NCBI GenBank assembly: GCA_025462785.1
Contig: JAOAPG010000124.1
Span: forward strand, 1 to 16,097
Direction of reading: 5' to 3'
DNA length: 16,097 nt
From: Acidobacteriaceae bacterium
Lineage (GTDB): Bacteria; Acidobacteriota; Terriglobia; Terriglobales; Acidobacteriaceae
A program made the position numbers and the translations under genes. Positions within the stretch are counted from its first letter, which is position 1. Every line of letters begins with the position of its first letter. Positions 7,970 to 14,925 of this stretch are shown here, one piece after another. The notes under the pieces were generated by a model, which saw only the letters and a list, made by a program, of their open reading frames with translations, was not told the DNA's origin and searched no databases.

Positions 7970-8873
7970 CTTTCTCCTTCAAGAAGGTCCCCTCTTGCAA
8001 TTCCGTAAATGCCTGCTGAAGTTGTTCCTGAGTGTTCATCACGATTGGTCCGTACCAGGCCACAGGTTGCTCGAGTGGTTTTCCTGAAACCAGGAGGAAA
8101 CGGATTCCTTCATCGCCTGCCTGCACCGTCACCTCGTCTCCTCGGTCAAAAAGTATTAGGGAACGGTTGTCTGCCTCTACGGGAGGCGTAGTGTCCAACC
8201 ACTTCACTGCCTCGGTAGGCACTGTGAGCGGACCTGACGCATTGCAGAACTTTCCCCCTCCAGCGAAAACGTAAGCGAAAGCGTGGCGAGTCATCTCAAC
8301 CGGTAGGGTCTTTCTCCTGCCAGGAGAAATTGAAACATCGAGGTAGATTGGATCGGCGGCGATTCCGTCCACGGGTCCAGTCTTGCCCCAAAAGCTTCCG
8401 CACACCAGACGCACATGTGTACCGTCGTCATCCGTAATCTCTGGAATATCAAGCGCCTTTACTTCCTGGTAGCGAGGCGCCGTCATTTTCAGCGAGGAGG
8501 GTAGATTCGCCCACAACTGGAACCCATGCATGCGGCCAGCATGATCGCCCTTCGGCATCTCCTGATGAATAATTCCGCTGCCCGCAGTCATCCACTGCAC
8601 GTCGCCAGAGGCAATAGCGCCGCGGTTTCCCATGCTGTCTCCGTGCTCGACGGTTCCTGCAAGCACGTATGTGATGGTCTCAATCCCCCGATGGGGATGC
8701 CACGGGAAGCCCGCAAGATAATCTTCTGGAACATCATTGCGGAAATCGTCAAGCAAGAGGAATGGATCGAAGTCTTTCGTGTTCCCGAAGCCAAATGCTC
8801 GGCGCAGATGTACGCCCGCACCTTCCAGAGTTGGCTTTGCTTGAATGAGTCGCTTAACAGGTCGAATAGACAT
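7962..8873 (-). CDS. Pirin family protein (cupin; quercetinase-like)
   Basis: Pirins are bicupin metalloproteins; some cleave quercetin by 2,3-dioxygenation, others act as regulators. The 303-residue product has the N-terminal pirin signature FGFGNTKDFDPFLLLDDF and the metal-site motif FPWHPHRGIETITYVLAG. H59, H61, H103 (SGIIHQEMP) and E105 match the iron ligands known in human pirin and E. coli YhhW. The C-terminal cupin lacks an obvious metal set, as is usual. The ATG at 8873 has GAGG about seven bases upstream. It lies 20 bp downstream of the SDR gene on the same strand, which suggests co-transcription and a shared small-molecule redox role (inference). The physiological substrate cannot be read from sequence. 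Confidence 0.92.
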   Translation of the reverse strand: MSIRPVKRLIQAKPTLEGAGVHLRRAFGFGNTKDFDPFLLLDDFRNDVPEDYLAGFPWHPHRGIETITYVLAGTVEHGDSMGNRGAIASGDVQWMTAGSGIIHQEMPKGDHAGRMHGFQLWANLPSSLKMTAPRYQEVKALDIPEITDDDGTHVRLVCGSFWGKTGPVDGIAADPIYLDVSISPGRRKTLPVEMTRHAFAYVFAGGGKFCNASGPLTVPTEAVKWLDTTPPVEADNRSLILFDRGDEVTVQAGDEGIRFLLVSGKPLEQPVAWYGPIVMNTQEQLQQAFTELQEGTFLKEKGE

Positions 8874-8893
8874 CTTTACCTCGGTATCTTAGT

Positions 8894-9613
8894 TCAGCTT
8901 TCTCCATACACCGGCACTGCCGCACCATGAACCACTCTCGCGTCATCACTGCACAAAAATAGTATGACACGCGCGATTTCTTCGGGCTTGGGCCACTTAG
9001 AAAAGTCGGCACCGGGCATTGCATTACGATTTACTTCTGTATCGATGATGCTCGGAAGAATCGAGTTCACGCGTACACCAGTGCCCTTCACGTCGGCAGC
9101 CAGCGAATCCATCATTGCTAACGCTGCCGCTTTTGAAGCAGCGTAGGCCGCTGCGCCCGCTCCGTGATCAATCGCAGCCTTCGCTATTACATCCACAATC
9201 GATCCGCGTTTCTGCTTGAGCATCACTGGCACTACTGCGCGCGACAACAAATAACCTGAGCGCAAATTCAAAGCAAGCATCTGGTCGAACGTTTTGCTAT
9301 CGAGTTCCCACAACTTCACGCCGCCAGCGTAGCCGCCCACGCAATTTACCAAGATGTCCAGCGACCCGTGTTCCTTGAAGCATCTGCCGACCAATTCACC
9401 TACTGCAACTTCATCAGTGACATCAATGCGGTTACCGCGGACCATCGGGCTATTCTGCCCGGATGCACTCTTCAGCGCCTCGAACTCAGTTTGCTTCTGA
9501 TACGTGACAATGACCGTGGCGCCTTCTTCCAGGAACGCCAAACTCACAGCACGTCCCAATCCGCCGGTACCACCCGCGACCAGCGCGACCTTGCCTGAGA
9601 ATTGTCCAGCCAT
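8894..9613 (-). CDS. SDR family oxidoreductase, lacking the usual catalytic serine
   Basis: This is a classical-type short-chain dehydrogenase/reductase of 239 residues using NAD(P)(H). It has the Rossmann motif GGTGGLG (residues 14-20), DILVNCVGGYAGG, and the Y157-x3-K161 pair in AAYAASKAA, then VRVNSILPSIIDTEVNRNAMP. In the related sequences I remember, the stretch before the Tyr reads VNVSARAA; here it is VDVIAKAA, so the serine position is Ile143. The enzyme may be altered or the serine may be supplied differently. The frame extends upstream to a TTG at 9649, but the ATG at 9613 is chosen because the fold starts there and the upstream TTGACG looks like a -35 box. It leads a probable operon with pirin. 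The substrate is unknown. Confidence 0.88.
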   Translation of the reverse strand: MAGQFSGKVALVAGGTGGLGRAVSLAFLEEGATVIVTYQKQTEFEALKSASGQNSPMVRGNRIDVTDEVAVGELVGRCFKEHGSLDILVNCVGGYAGGVKLWELDSKTFDQMLALNLRSGYLLSRAVVPVMLKQKRGSIVDVIAKAAIDHGAGAAAYAASKAAALAMMDSLAADVKGTGVRVNSILPSIIDTEVNRNAMPGADFSKWPKPEEIARVILFLCSDDARVVHGAAVPVYGES

Positions 9614-9649
9614 ATAGTTTCTATAGTCCTTTCCATTTGATTGCGTCAA
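9613..9649 (-). promoter_or_regulatory. Possible promoter giving a leaderless SDR-pirin mRNA
   Basis: On the minus strand TTGACG (9649-9644) is 18 bases from TATAGA (9625-9620), and the ATG of the SDR begins seven bases after this -10 box. Transcription would then start at or next to the A of the start codon. The -10 lies inside a small dyad, TATAG-TTT-CTATA (9613-9625 as written on the plus strand), which a repressor could use. A GGAAAGGA ribosome-like site sits 13 bases before the ATG, so a longer transcript from further upstream is the alternative. Confidence 0.4.
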
Positions 9650-9732
9650 TGCTCACGACGACGGCTGGCTAGTCCCTGCCCCGCTATTTAAATCGCCCAA
9701 CATTTCGGTTACTTTGCCCGGATTAGGTGGTA

Positions 9733-9780
9733 AGATGTGCGCCTGATACTTAGTTTCATCGCTACTAAGTGTTCACATCT
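9733..9780 (+). promoter_or_regulatory. Nested inverted repeats upstream of the HAF gene
   Basis: Two perfect seven-base dyads are nested. The outer arms are AGATGTG (9733-9739) and CACATCT (9774-9780). The inner arms are ACTTAGT (9748-9754) and ACTAAGT (9764-9770) around a nine-base loop. The arms are separated by 8 bases on the left and 3 on the right, so a 14-pair stem with an internal loop is possible. It ends 34 bases before the chosen ATG. A weak -10-like TAAGAT at 9731-9736 overlaps the left outer arm. It may be an operator or a 5'-leader stem. Confidence 0.5.
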
Positions 9781-9814
9781 CGTTAACTCACCCCGGGGAT
9801 TCACAGAGAAAACT

Positions 9815-10825
9815 ATGCTGAGACTGGCTCGCAGATGCCTTTTTCCGTCTATACTCGCCGCAACTTTGGCGGTTCATGCAATGGCGCAAAGCACGACTAC
9901 CCATGCTTTTCTCTGGTCGCCCGCGATCGGAATGCAGGATCTCGGTAGCCTTAGTGGTAGCAGCTATGCTCAGGGAATCAACAATGCTGGACAGGTTGTG
10001 GGGTATTACGAGTCTGGGTCAAACTTTCGTGCATTTCTCTGGACCGAGCGCACCGGCATGCAGGACTTGGGCACCCTCGGCGGAGACTACACCGCAGCCG
10101 AGGGAATCAATTCTGCTGGGCAAGTTACAGGCGCAGCAAGAACCGCGTCTGGTGAGGTTCACGCTTTTCTATGGTCAGCGCAATCCGGGATGCAGGACTT
10201 GGGGACATTAGGCGGCACGTTCAGCGGCGGAGATGCTATTAACGATGCGGGCGAGATTACTGGCACCGCCTCTCGAGCTGGAGACGTCCGCTACGTCGCA
10301 TTTCTACAAATTCCCGGCAAAGTTATGAAGGGATTGGGACGGTTGGGCTCCCACTATAGTTACGGATACGGCATCAACGAGGCAGGAACGGTCGTCGGAG
10401 CTTCTCCGCTAAATAAAAATCTAAGCCCGAACCATGCATTCATTCGCAGGAAGGGTTTTCGTATGGTGGACCTTGGCACTCTCGGCGGCACTGACAGTGC
10501 TGCCTTTGGGATCAGTCAATCGGAACAAGTCGTGGGGTGGACTTCGTTCAGCGGAGGGTACCCTTTCCACGCTTTCCTCTGGACAGGAACCTCCGGCATG
10601 CAGGACCTCGGAACACTTGGCGGTGTAACCAGCAGCGCCTTAGCAATAAACAGTAACAGTGAGATTGTAGGCTTTTCCGATTTGAGCCAGGCTGGGGTGA
10701 CTCGTGCTGCGCTGTGGACCGGGCCGAACCAGATTCAAGACCTGGGTACGCTGGGTGGCAGCAATTCTATAGCGCGAAGCATCAACGATCTCGGACAGGT
10801 CGTGGGCGAGTCGACCCTGCAATAA
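9815..10825 (+). CDS. Secreted HAF-repeat protein (about seven repeats)
   Basis: The product belongs to the HAF family of predicted extracellular repeat proteins, common in Acidobacteria; their function is unknown and a beta-propeller-like repeat fold is only an inference. After a signal peptide (MLRLARRCLFPSILAATLAVHAMAQ) come about seven units of 40-45 residues built on HAFLW...GMQDLGTLGG...AxxINxAGQVVG. The fourth unit has diverged (VAFLQIPGKVMKGLGRLGS). The last unit ends at VVGESTLQ without a following HAFLW strand. The frame is open back to a GTG at 9737, but the ATG at 9815 is preferred because it starts the signal peptide and the upstream part overlaps a nested dyad. The ribosome site is weak. 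The 336-residue size is typical. Confidence 0.85.
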   Translation: MLRLARRCLFPSILAATLAVHAMAQSTTTHAFLWSPAIGMQDLGSLSGSSYAQGINNAGQVVGYYESGSNFRAFLWTERTGMQDLGTLGGDYTAAEGINSAGQVTGAARTASGEVHAFLWSAQSGMQDLGTLGGTFSGGDAINDAGEITGTASRAGDVRYVAFLQIPGKVMKGLGRLGSHYSYGYGINEAGTVVGASPLNKNLSPNHAFIRRKGFRMVDLGTLGGTDSAAFGISQSEQVVGWTSFSGGYPFHAFLWTGTSGMQDLGTLGGVTSSALAINSNSEIVGFSDLSQAGVTRAALWTGPNQIQDLGTLGGSNSIARSINDLGQVVGESTLQ

Positions 10826-10940
10826 TGGAGGCTCGGTGCTGAGCGATTTGCTAGGCGCATGTCGAGGGCCATCCCCCTTACAGTAATTCACGAGTGGTGT
10901 ACCCCCCTGATCCGTCTAACTGTTGCGGTCCCTAGAACTA

Positions 10941-10950
10941 GAGATATCTC
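10941..10950. repeat. Perfect 10-bp palindrome in the HAF-tetR gap
   Basis: GAGATATCTC is self-complementary. It lies 104 bp before the tetR start and 43 bp before the operator-like dyad. It may be chance or a second binding site. The rest of 10826-10992 shows no gene; a weak hairpin GCTC...GAGC at 10831-10844 follows the HAF stop. Confidence 0.25.
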
Positions 10951-10992
10951 CCTTTCCGTCACCGCTTCATTACATCCCTGCTAACATAAAAG

Positions 10993-11006
10993 AGACCATA
11001 CGGTCT
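10993..11006. promoter_or_regulatory. Likely TetR operator
   Basis: AGACC-ATAC-GGTCT is a dyad with perfect five-base half-sites, centred 54 bp upstream of the tetR ATG. Short AGACC/GGTCT dyads near their own gene are usual for autoregulating TetR proteins. A second related core, GACC-N5-GGTC (11019-11031), lies in the loop of the next inverted repeat, giving two sites about one to three helical turns apart. Confidence 0.55.
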
Positions 11007-11009
11007 TGC

Positions 11010-11038
11010 AGAGCACGGGACCAAGCCGGTCGTGCTCT
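11010..11038 (+). promoter_or_regulatory. Perfect 8-bp inverted repeat just upstream of tetR
   Basis: AGAGCACG (11010-11017) and CGTGCTCT (11031-11038) are exact complements. Inside them ACC and GGT can pair around AAGCC, giving an eleven-pair hairpin with a two-base GG bulge. It starts three bases after the operator-like dyad and ends three bases before GGGTGG, the probable ribosome site of tetR. It may be a second operator or a leader hairpin that limits translation. Confidence 0.5.
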
Positions 11039-11053
11039 CTGGGTGGTTGATAT

Positions 11054-11650
11054 ATGTCTAAAGGCAAAGAAACAAAGCGTCATATCGTGACACAGGCGGC
11101 CACGCTTTTTAATCAACGCGGCTTCGAGGGCACTTCTCTCGCAGCTCTGATGGAAGCGACCGGCCTGGAGAAGGGCGGAATCTATCGGCATTTCGACAGC
11201 AAAGAGGCTATCGCAGTCGAAGCTTTCGACTATGCCTGGCGCTCGGCCTCTGACACCCGGCTAAACGATTTGGACGGAATCTCAAACAGCGTCGACAGAC
11301 TGAAAAAGTTTATCGCGAACTTTGTCGAGCGAAGTCCGGCAGTCGCGGGTGGTTGTCCGATGTTCAACACAGCCGTCGATAACGACGACGGCAATCCCGT
11401 GCTCCGCGCCCGGGCCCGCAAGGCGCTTCGTGGATGGCTGAATTACCTCACTTCCACTATCAAGACAGGGATCGAAATGGGTGAGATCCGGAAGGGCGTC
11501 AACGCGAAAAAGACGGCGACTCTCATTATTTCTTCACTGGAAGGCGCATTGATCATCAGTCGCCTGGATAAAGACAGAGAAGCCTTACGCAGCGTCCAAT
11601 CGCATCTGGAAGCTTATCTTGAAGCAGAATTGCGACTTCGCGGCAAATAA
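11054..11650 (+). CDS. TetR/AcrR family transcriptional regulator
   Basis: TetR proteins are dimeric repressors released by small ligands or oxidants. The 198-residue product has the N-terminal helix-turn-helix at about residues 10-50, with GTSLAALMEATGLEKGGIYRHF and the SKEAI start of helix 4. The ligand domain carries GGCPMFNTAVDNDD, with Cys101. A cysteine at about this place is the redox sensor of E. coli NemR, so electrophile or oxidant sensing is possible; that is inference from position only. GGGTGG precedes the ATG by seven bases. Dyads at 10993-11038 suggest autoregulation. All genes downstream to 15972 are on the same strand, so part of that set may be its regulon, though the 328-bp gap after it implies a separate promoter. 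Confidence 0.92.
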   Translation: MSKGKETKRHIVTQAATLFNQRGFEGTSLAALMEATGLEKGGIYRHFDSKEAIAVEAFDYAWRSASDTRLNDLDGISNSVDRLKKFIANFVERSPAVAGGCPMFNTAVDNDDGNPVLRARARKALRGWLNYLTSTIKTGIEMGEIRKGVNAKKTATLIISSLEGALIISRLDKDREALRSVQSHLEAYLEAELRLRGK

Positions 11651-11978
11651 TCTAATCTCCGCCGGACGCCCTATCCCGACGGTTCCCACTCACTTGAACT
11701 TGATCCGTTCTGGCCTCCGCAATTTTTATCTCATCATCAACTCTCGGATGTAACTACGACTATCGGAGTATCTGTTCATTGGCCTACCGGCATATGACAA
11801 AAGCGTTCCGGTTTACGATATATTGGCGAATCCCGCAGAGCACCGCATAGGTAAAGTCGAACAGAAGGGCACGTGTTCGAACAGACAAAGGAACGCCCGC
11901 GTTTCAATTGCAAGGACGAGCATCATCGCTGAAAAAGATCCGGCGAAAAAGATCATTCACTAAACACAGTCATAAGGA
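11651..11978. other. 328-bp non-coding gap with short direct repeats
   Basis: No credible gene is seen. Two kinds of direct repeat sit near its right end: TCGAACAGA at 11857-11865 and 11877-11885 (20 bp apart), and GAAAAAGATC at 11931-11940 and 11945-11954 (14 bp apart). A perfect palindrome TGTTCGAACA (11874-11883) overlaps the second TCGAACAGA, and CACGTG lies at 11870-11875. This is a plausible regulatory region for the DUF302 gene at 11979. No confident -35/-10 pair was found; ATGACA...GATATA near 11795-11825 is a weak candidate. Confidence 0.4.
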
Positions 11979-12473
11979 ATGACCACCCAAGAAATCAACG
12001 TGCAAAGACTCAGCGTGACTTCTTCGAAACCTTTTCGCGACGTAGTCGCAGCTTTCGAAAAGGCCGTGGGACATCCCGACGTGGCTGCATTTGAAAAGAA
12101 TCTCGCCGCAGCAAAATCATTCGCAGAGTTAGAGAGGATCGTTCGCGAAGCAGTCGGGCCTACGGAATTGATGGAGTTTACGCGTATGGACCTTGGCGAA
12201 GTGCTTCGGAAGCGAAATGGAGTGGCCGCGCCACGAAGTCTGCGCTTTCTAGTCGGAAATCCGGTCATTATGAGCCAGATGGTTGAGCATGCGCCCGACG
12301 CTGGCTCATACGCGCCGGTAACAATTTTGATTGACGAACGCCCAGACGGAGTCCATCTTTCTTACGACAGGATGGCAAGCTTCCTTGCGCCTTACGGAAA
12401 CTCGCAAGCTCTCAAAGTAGCTCAAGATTTGGATTCAAAGATAGAGACTCTGTTAACCACAGCAGCAAGCTGA
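11979..12473 (+). CDS. DUF302 family protein (copy 1)
   Basis: The 164-residue cytoplasmic product has the features of DUF302: VNSSK-type N-terminal strand (VQRLSVTSSKPFRDVVAAFE), LRFLVGNPVIMSQMVEHAPD, and the conserved YAPVTILIDERPDGVHLSYD and SFLAPYGN segments. The function is unknown. Relatives are often found by oxidative, metal or acid stress genes. The ATG at 11979 is the only sensible start, since a stop lies two codons upstream. The only Shine-Dalgarno-like sequence, AAGGA, touches the ATG with no spacer, so initiation may be weak or use another mechanism. A second DUF302 gene lies 1.9 kb downstream; they are distant relatives, not recent copies. Confidence 0.85.
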   Translation: MTTQEINVQRLSVTSSKPFRDVVAAFEKAVGHPDVAAFEKNLAAAKSFAELERIVREAVGPTELMEFTRMDLGEVLRKRNGVAAPRSLRFLVGNPVIMSQMVEHAPDAGSYAPVTILIDERPDGVHLSYDRMASFLAPYGNSQALKVAQDLDSKIETLLTTAAS

Positions 12474-12605
12474 AATAGCACGCTCTCTTGTAAAGCGATT
12501 GAAGCATCTCTCTCGATTAGACCGCCCATGCAAATCGGGTGGCAAGCTGAATAAATCGTGTCCGGATGGACAGACGTAACATCTAGCTCTCAAAGGAGAC
12601 TCACC

Positions 12606-13106
12606 ATGATTCTCGGCATGTCCACTTCGACGTACACCTTGTTGCACGTATTGATCAGCCTGGTCGGAATCGGGTCGGGTCTGATCGTCATGTTCGGATT
12701 CTTCAAAGGAAAGCGGTTCGACGGCCTGACCGCGGTTTTCCTGATCACAATGGTTTTGACCAGTGTGACCGGGTTCGGATTTCCATTCGATCACCTCCTG
12801 CCGTCACACAAAGTCGGAATCATTTCGCTGGTGGTCCTCGCGCTGGCTATTCCAGCCCGCTACGTTTTTCATCTTAAAGGTATATGGCGCTCGATCTATG
12901 TGATTACAGCTTCCATTGCCCTCTATCTCAATGTGTTCGTCCTGATCGTGCAGCTCTTCTTGAAGGTTCCGTCCCTAAACGCGTTGGCTCCGACGGGAAA
13001 AGAGCCGCCGTTTTTGGTCGCGCAGCTTGTCGTGATGCTGATTTTTGTAGCGCTTACGATTTTTGCGGTGAAGAGATTTCATATCCAGCCGGCAAGAGTG
13101 GCTTGA
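12606..13106 (+). CDS. Conserved membrane protein with four to five helices
   Basis: The 166-residue product is strongly hydrophobic. Predicted membrane segments are near residues 6-28 (TLLHVLISLVGIGSGLIVMF), 37-55, 67-85 (VGIISLVVLALAIPARYVF), 95-118 and 137-157. Conserved-looking polar or aromatic patches are TSVTGFGFPFDHLLPSHK and LNALAPTGKEPPFLVAQL. I recognise this as a recurrent hypothetical membrane protein of proteobacteria and acidobacteria, but no function is known to me. The start is the ATG at 12606, six bases after an excellent AAAGGAGA site; the frame extends to 12558 without support. It lies between a DUF302 gene and a hydrolase gene on the same strand, with 82 bp before the hydrolase. 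Confidence 0.78.
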   Translation: MILGMSTSTYTLLHVLISLVGIGSGLIVMFGFFKGKRFDGLTAVFLITMVLTSVTGFGFPFDHLLPSHKVGIISLVVLALAIPARYVFHLKGIWRSIYVITASIALYLNVFVLIVQLFLKVPSLNALAPTGKEPPFLVAQLVVMLIFVALTIFAVKRFHIQPARVA

Positions 13107-13188
13107 TCGAGTATTTCCTGTTTGCTGAGTCAAACTTAAAAACAATCACCAGTTCTGCAGCTGAGAAATTACTTCAAGGAGAACATTT

Positions 13189-14028
13189 ATGGCTACGATT
13201 ACGACTAAAGACGGCGCACAGATTTACTACAAGGATTGGGGCAAAGGACAACCCGTGGTTTTCAGCCATGGATGGCCCTTGGATGCGGACGCGTTTGAAG
13301 ACCAGATGTTTTTTCTCGCTAACCGGGGATACCGTTGCATCGCGCACGACCGCCGGGGACACGGCCGGTCGAGCCAACCCTGGGACGGCAACGAAATGAA
13401 TACCTACGCCGATGATCTCGCCGCGCTGGTCGAAAAGCTCGACCTCCACGATGCGATCCACGTCGGCCACTCAACTGGTGGCGGCGAAGTCGCACGCTAT
13501 ATTGGACGTCATGGCACGAAACGGGTCTCGAAAGCCGTACTGATCAGCGCCGTCCCGCCTCTCATGCTGAAAACGCCTGCAAATCCTGCCGGCTTGCCTA
13601 CCGAATTTTTTGATGGTCTTCGCTCCAGTGTTCTCGCTGATCGCGCGCAATTTTTCAAGGATTTAAGTTTGCCCTTTTACGGCTACAACCGGCCGAATGC
13701 CAAGATTTCCGAGGGCATACGCGAATCGTTCTGGCTGGAAGGGATGCTGGCTGGATTTCCGGCGGCATATGAATGCATCAAAGCCTTCTCCGAAACGGAT
13801 TTCACTGAAGATCTCAAAACAATCGACGTGCCGACTCTGATTCTCCATGGGGATGACGATCAGATTGTGCCAATCGGAGCCGCAGCTCTCCTTTCCGCCA
13901 AGATTGTCAAAGGAGCGACTCTCAAGGTCTATCCGGGATTTCCCCACGGAATGTGTCAGACCCACAAAGACGAGATCAACGCGGATCTGTTGGCGTTCTT
14001 ACAGCAGGCGGGCCAAGCAGCCGCGTAA
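13189..14028 (+). CDS. Alpha/beta hydrolase of the cofactor-free haloperoxidase type
   Basis: The 279-residue protein has the full non-heme chloroperoxidase/arylesterase pattern: oxyanion region FSHGWPLDADAF, DRRGHGRSSQPW, nucleophile elbow GHSTGGGE (Ser95), acid in HGDDDQIVP (Asp224) and base in FPHGM (His253). Such enzymes are serine esterases or lactonases that can also make peracids, which explains their haloperoxidase activity in the test tube. The length matches the family. AAGGAG sits nine bases before the ATG at 13189. It is cytoplasmic, with no signal peptide. Its place between stress-type membrane and DUF302 genes suggests detoxification of an ester, lactone or peroxide-like compound (inference). 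Confidence 0.92.
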   Translation: MATITTKDGAQIYYKDWGKGQPVVFSHGWPLDADAFEDQMFFLANRGYRCIAHDRRGHGRSSQPWDGNEMNTYADDLAALVEKLDLHDAIHVGHSTGGGEVARYIGRHGTKRVSKAVLISAVPPLMLKTPANPAGLPTEFFDGLRSSVLADRAQFFKDLSLPFYGYNRPNAKISEGIRESFWLEGMLAGFPAAYECIKAFSETDFTEDLKTIDVPTLILHGDDDQIVPIGAAALLSAKIVKGATLKVYPGFPHGMCQTHKDEINADLLAFLQQAGQAAA

Positions 14029-14060
14029 TTCTTGTTCGATGTGCTGTGGAGGATTGATCA

Positions 14061-14403
14061 ATGGAGGGCTCGGCAGGAGGAGCCAAGCCGCGAGCAGACT
14101 TGCGCGGCTATCTTGCTGCCGAGCGAACTCTCCTCGCATGGATCCGCCGGGCCTGGCATTAATGGGATTCGGTTTCGTTGTGGCGCGTTTTGGTTTATTC
14201 CTGCAAGAACTCCAAGCGGCTGACCACGCTAGCTCGGCACAGTCTTACGGATTGTCGCTTTGGTTCGGTACCGTGCTCATTGCAGCCGGAGTAGCAACGC
14301 GACAGCTTTGTTTCTAGCACTAGTCGGACTGGCCATGGCGGCCTACTTGATTTCGGTCCGAAACTCCGCACGTCCCCAGTTCGGAAGTATCGAGGAGACA
14401 CCT
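14061..14403 (+). pseudogene. DUF202 (YidH-type) membrane protein, broken
   Basis: The start is intact: TGGAGG, then ATG at 14061 and LRGYLAAERTLLAWIRR, the N-terminal DUF202 signature. One base is missing near 14148, so this frame stops at WH*. The next frame continues the family sequence as GLALMGFGFVVARFGLFLQEL and LWFGTVLIAAGV until a stop at 14317. The last helix (ALFLALVGLAMAAYLISVR) is in a third frame from about 14300. Between the second and third helices the usual basic loop of some 20-30 residues is absent, so there is also an internal deletion. The third frame runs on, open, into the downstream DUF302 gene. DUF202 proteins are small inner-membrane proteins of unknown function. Confidence 0.75.
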
Positions 14404-14802
14404 ATGACAGCAACCACAGGCAGTGGGATCGTCGACGTACCCAGCAATCAGTCGGTCGATCAAACCGTGGGAAGACTCAAGGATATTCTGCAAGCAAAAG
14501 GACTCACTCTTTTTGCGCTGATCGACCACAGTGGCGAAGCGGAAAAAGTAGGACTGCAAATGCGTCCCACCAAGCTGCTTATTTTCGGAAGTCCCAAGGG
14601 AGGCACGCCCGTGATGATCGCCGCCCCAACGGTTGCGATCGATCTGCCCCTGAAGGCGCTGGTTTGGGAAGACAGCGCGGGTAAGGTTTGGGTTTCGTAC
14701 AACAGTCCAGACAATCTCAAACACCGCCACAATATTCCCGACGCCTTAGTGAAAAACATTTCCGGAGTCGCCGCAATCGTCGAGGAAGCTTCCACGAAGT
14801 AA
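14404..14802 (+). CDS. DUF302 family protein (copy 2)
   Basis: The 132-residue product is a canonical DUF302 protein, shown by GLTLFALIDHSGEAEKVG, RPTKLLIFGSPKGGTPVM, and IDLPLKALVWEDSAGKVWVSYN. No export signal is present from this start. The ATG at 14404 is preceded by GAGGAGA seven bases upstream and matches the family N-terminus; the same frame is open upstream only because the DUF202 gene is broken. It is closer to the family consensus than copy 1. The biochemical role is unknown; structures in the family show a small alpha/beta fold, and no catalytic residues can be named. Confidence 0.9.
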   Translation: MTATTGSGIVDVPSNQSVDQTVGRLKDILQAKGLTLFALIDHSGEAEKVGLQMRPTKLLIFGSPKGGTPVMIAAPTVAIDLPLKALVWEDSAGKVWVSYNSPDNLKHRHNIPDALVKNISGVAAIVEEASTK

Positions 14803-14925
14803 TTGCTGCCTCCGATCGAGCAAGGTAAAGGTCTGTTGAAACGCATCAACTACCAATGCCTGCTTTGAATCCGCTCTGAATCCGGACAGCTCGCCGCTTC
14901 ATCTTAAGTTCATAGGTTAAAAAAT

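Noticed and set aside
9737..9814. In-frame GTG start for the HAF protein at 9737
   Set aside because: It would put extra residues before a clean signal peptide and would start inside the nested dyad.
12528..12575. CCGCCC...GGGTGG and TGTCC-GGAT-GGACA hairpins before the membrane-protein gene
   Set aside because: They are short, one needs a G-U pair, and no T-run or conserved motif follows, so chance is likely.
14320..14849. Two overlapping minus-strand open frames opposite DUF302 copy 2
   Set aside because: The plus-strand DUF302 family match is clear and the minus frames show no recognisable domain.
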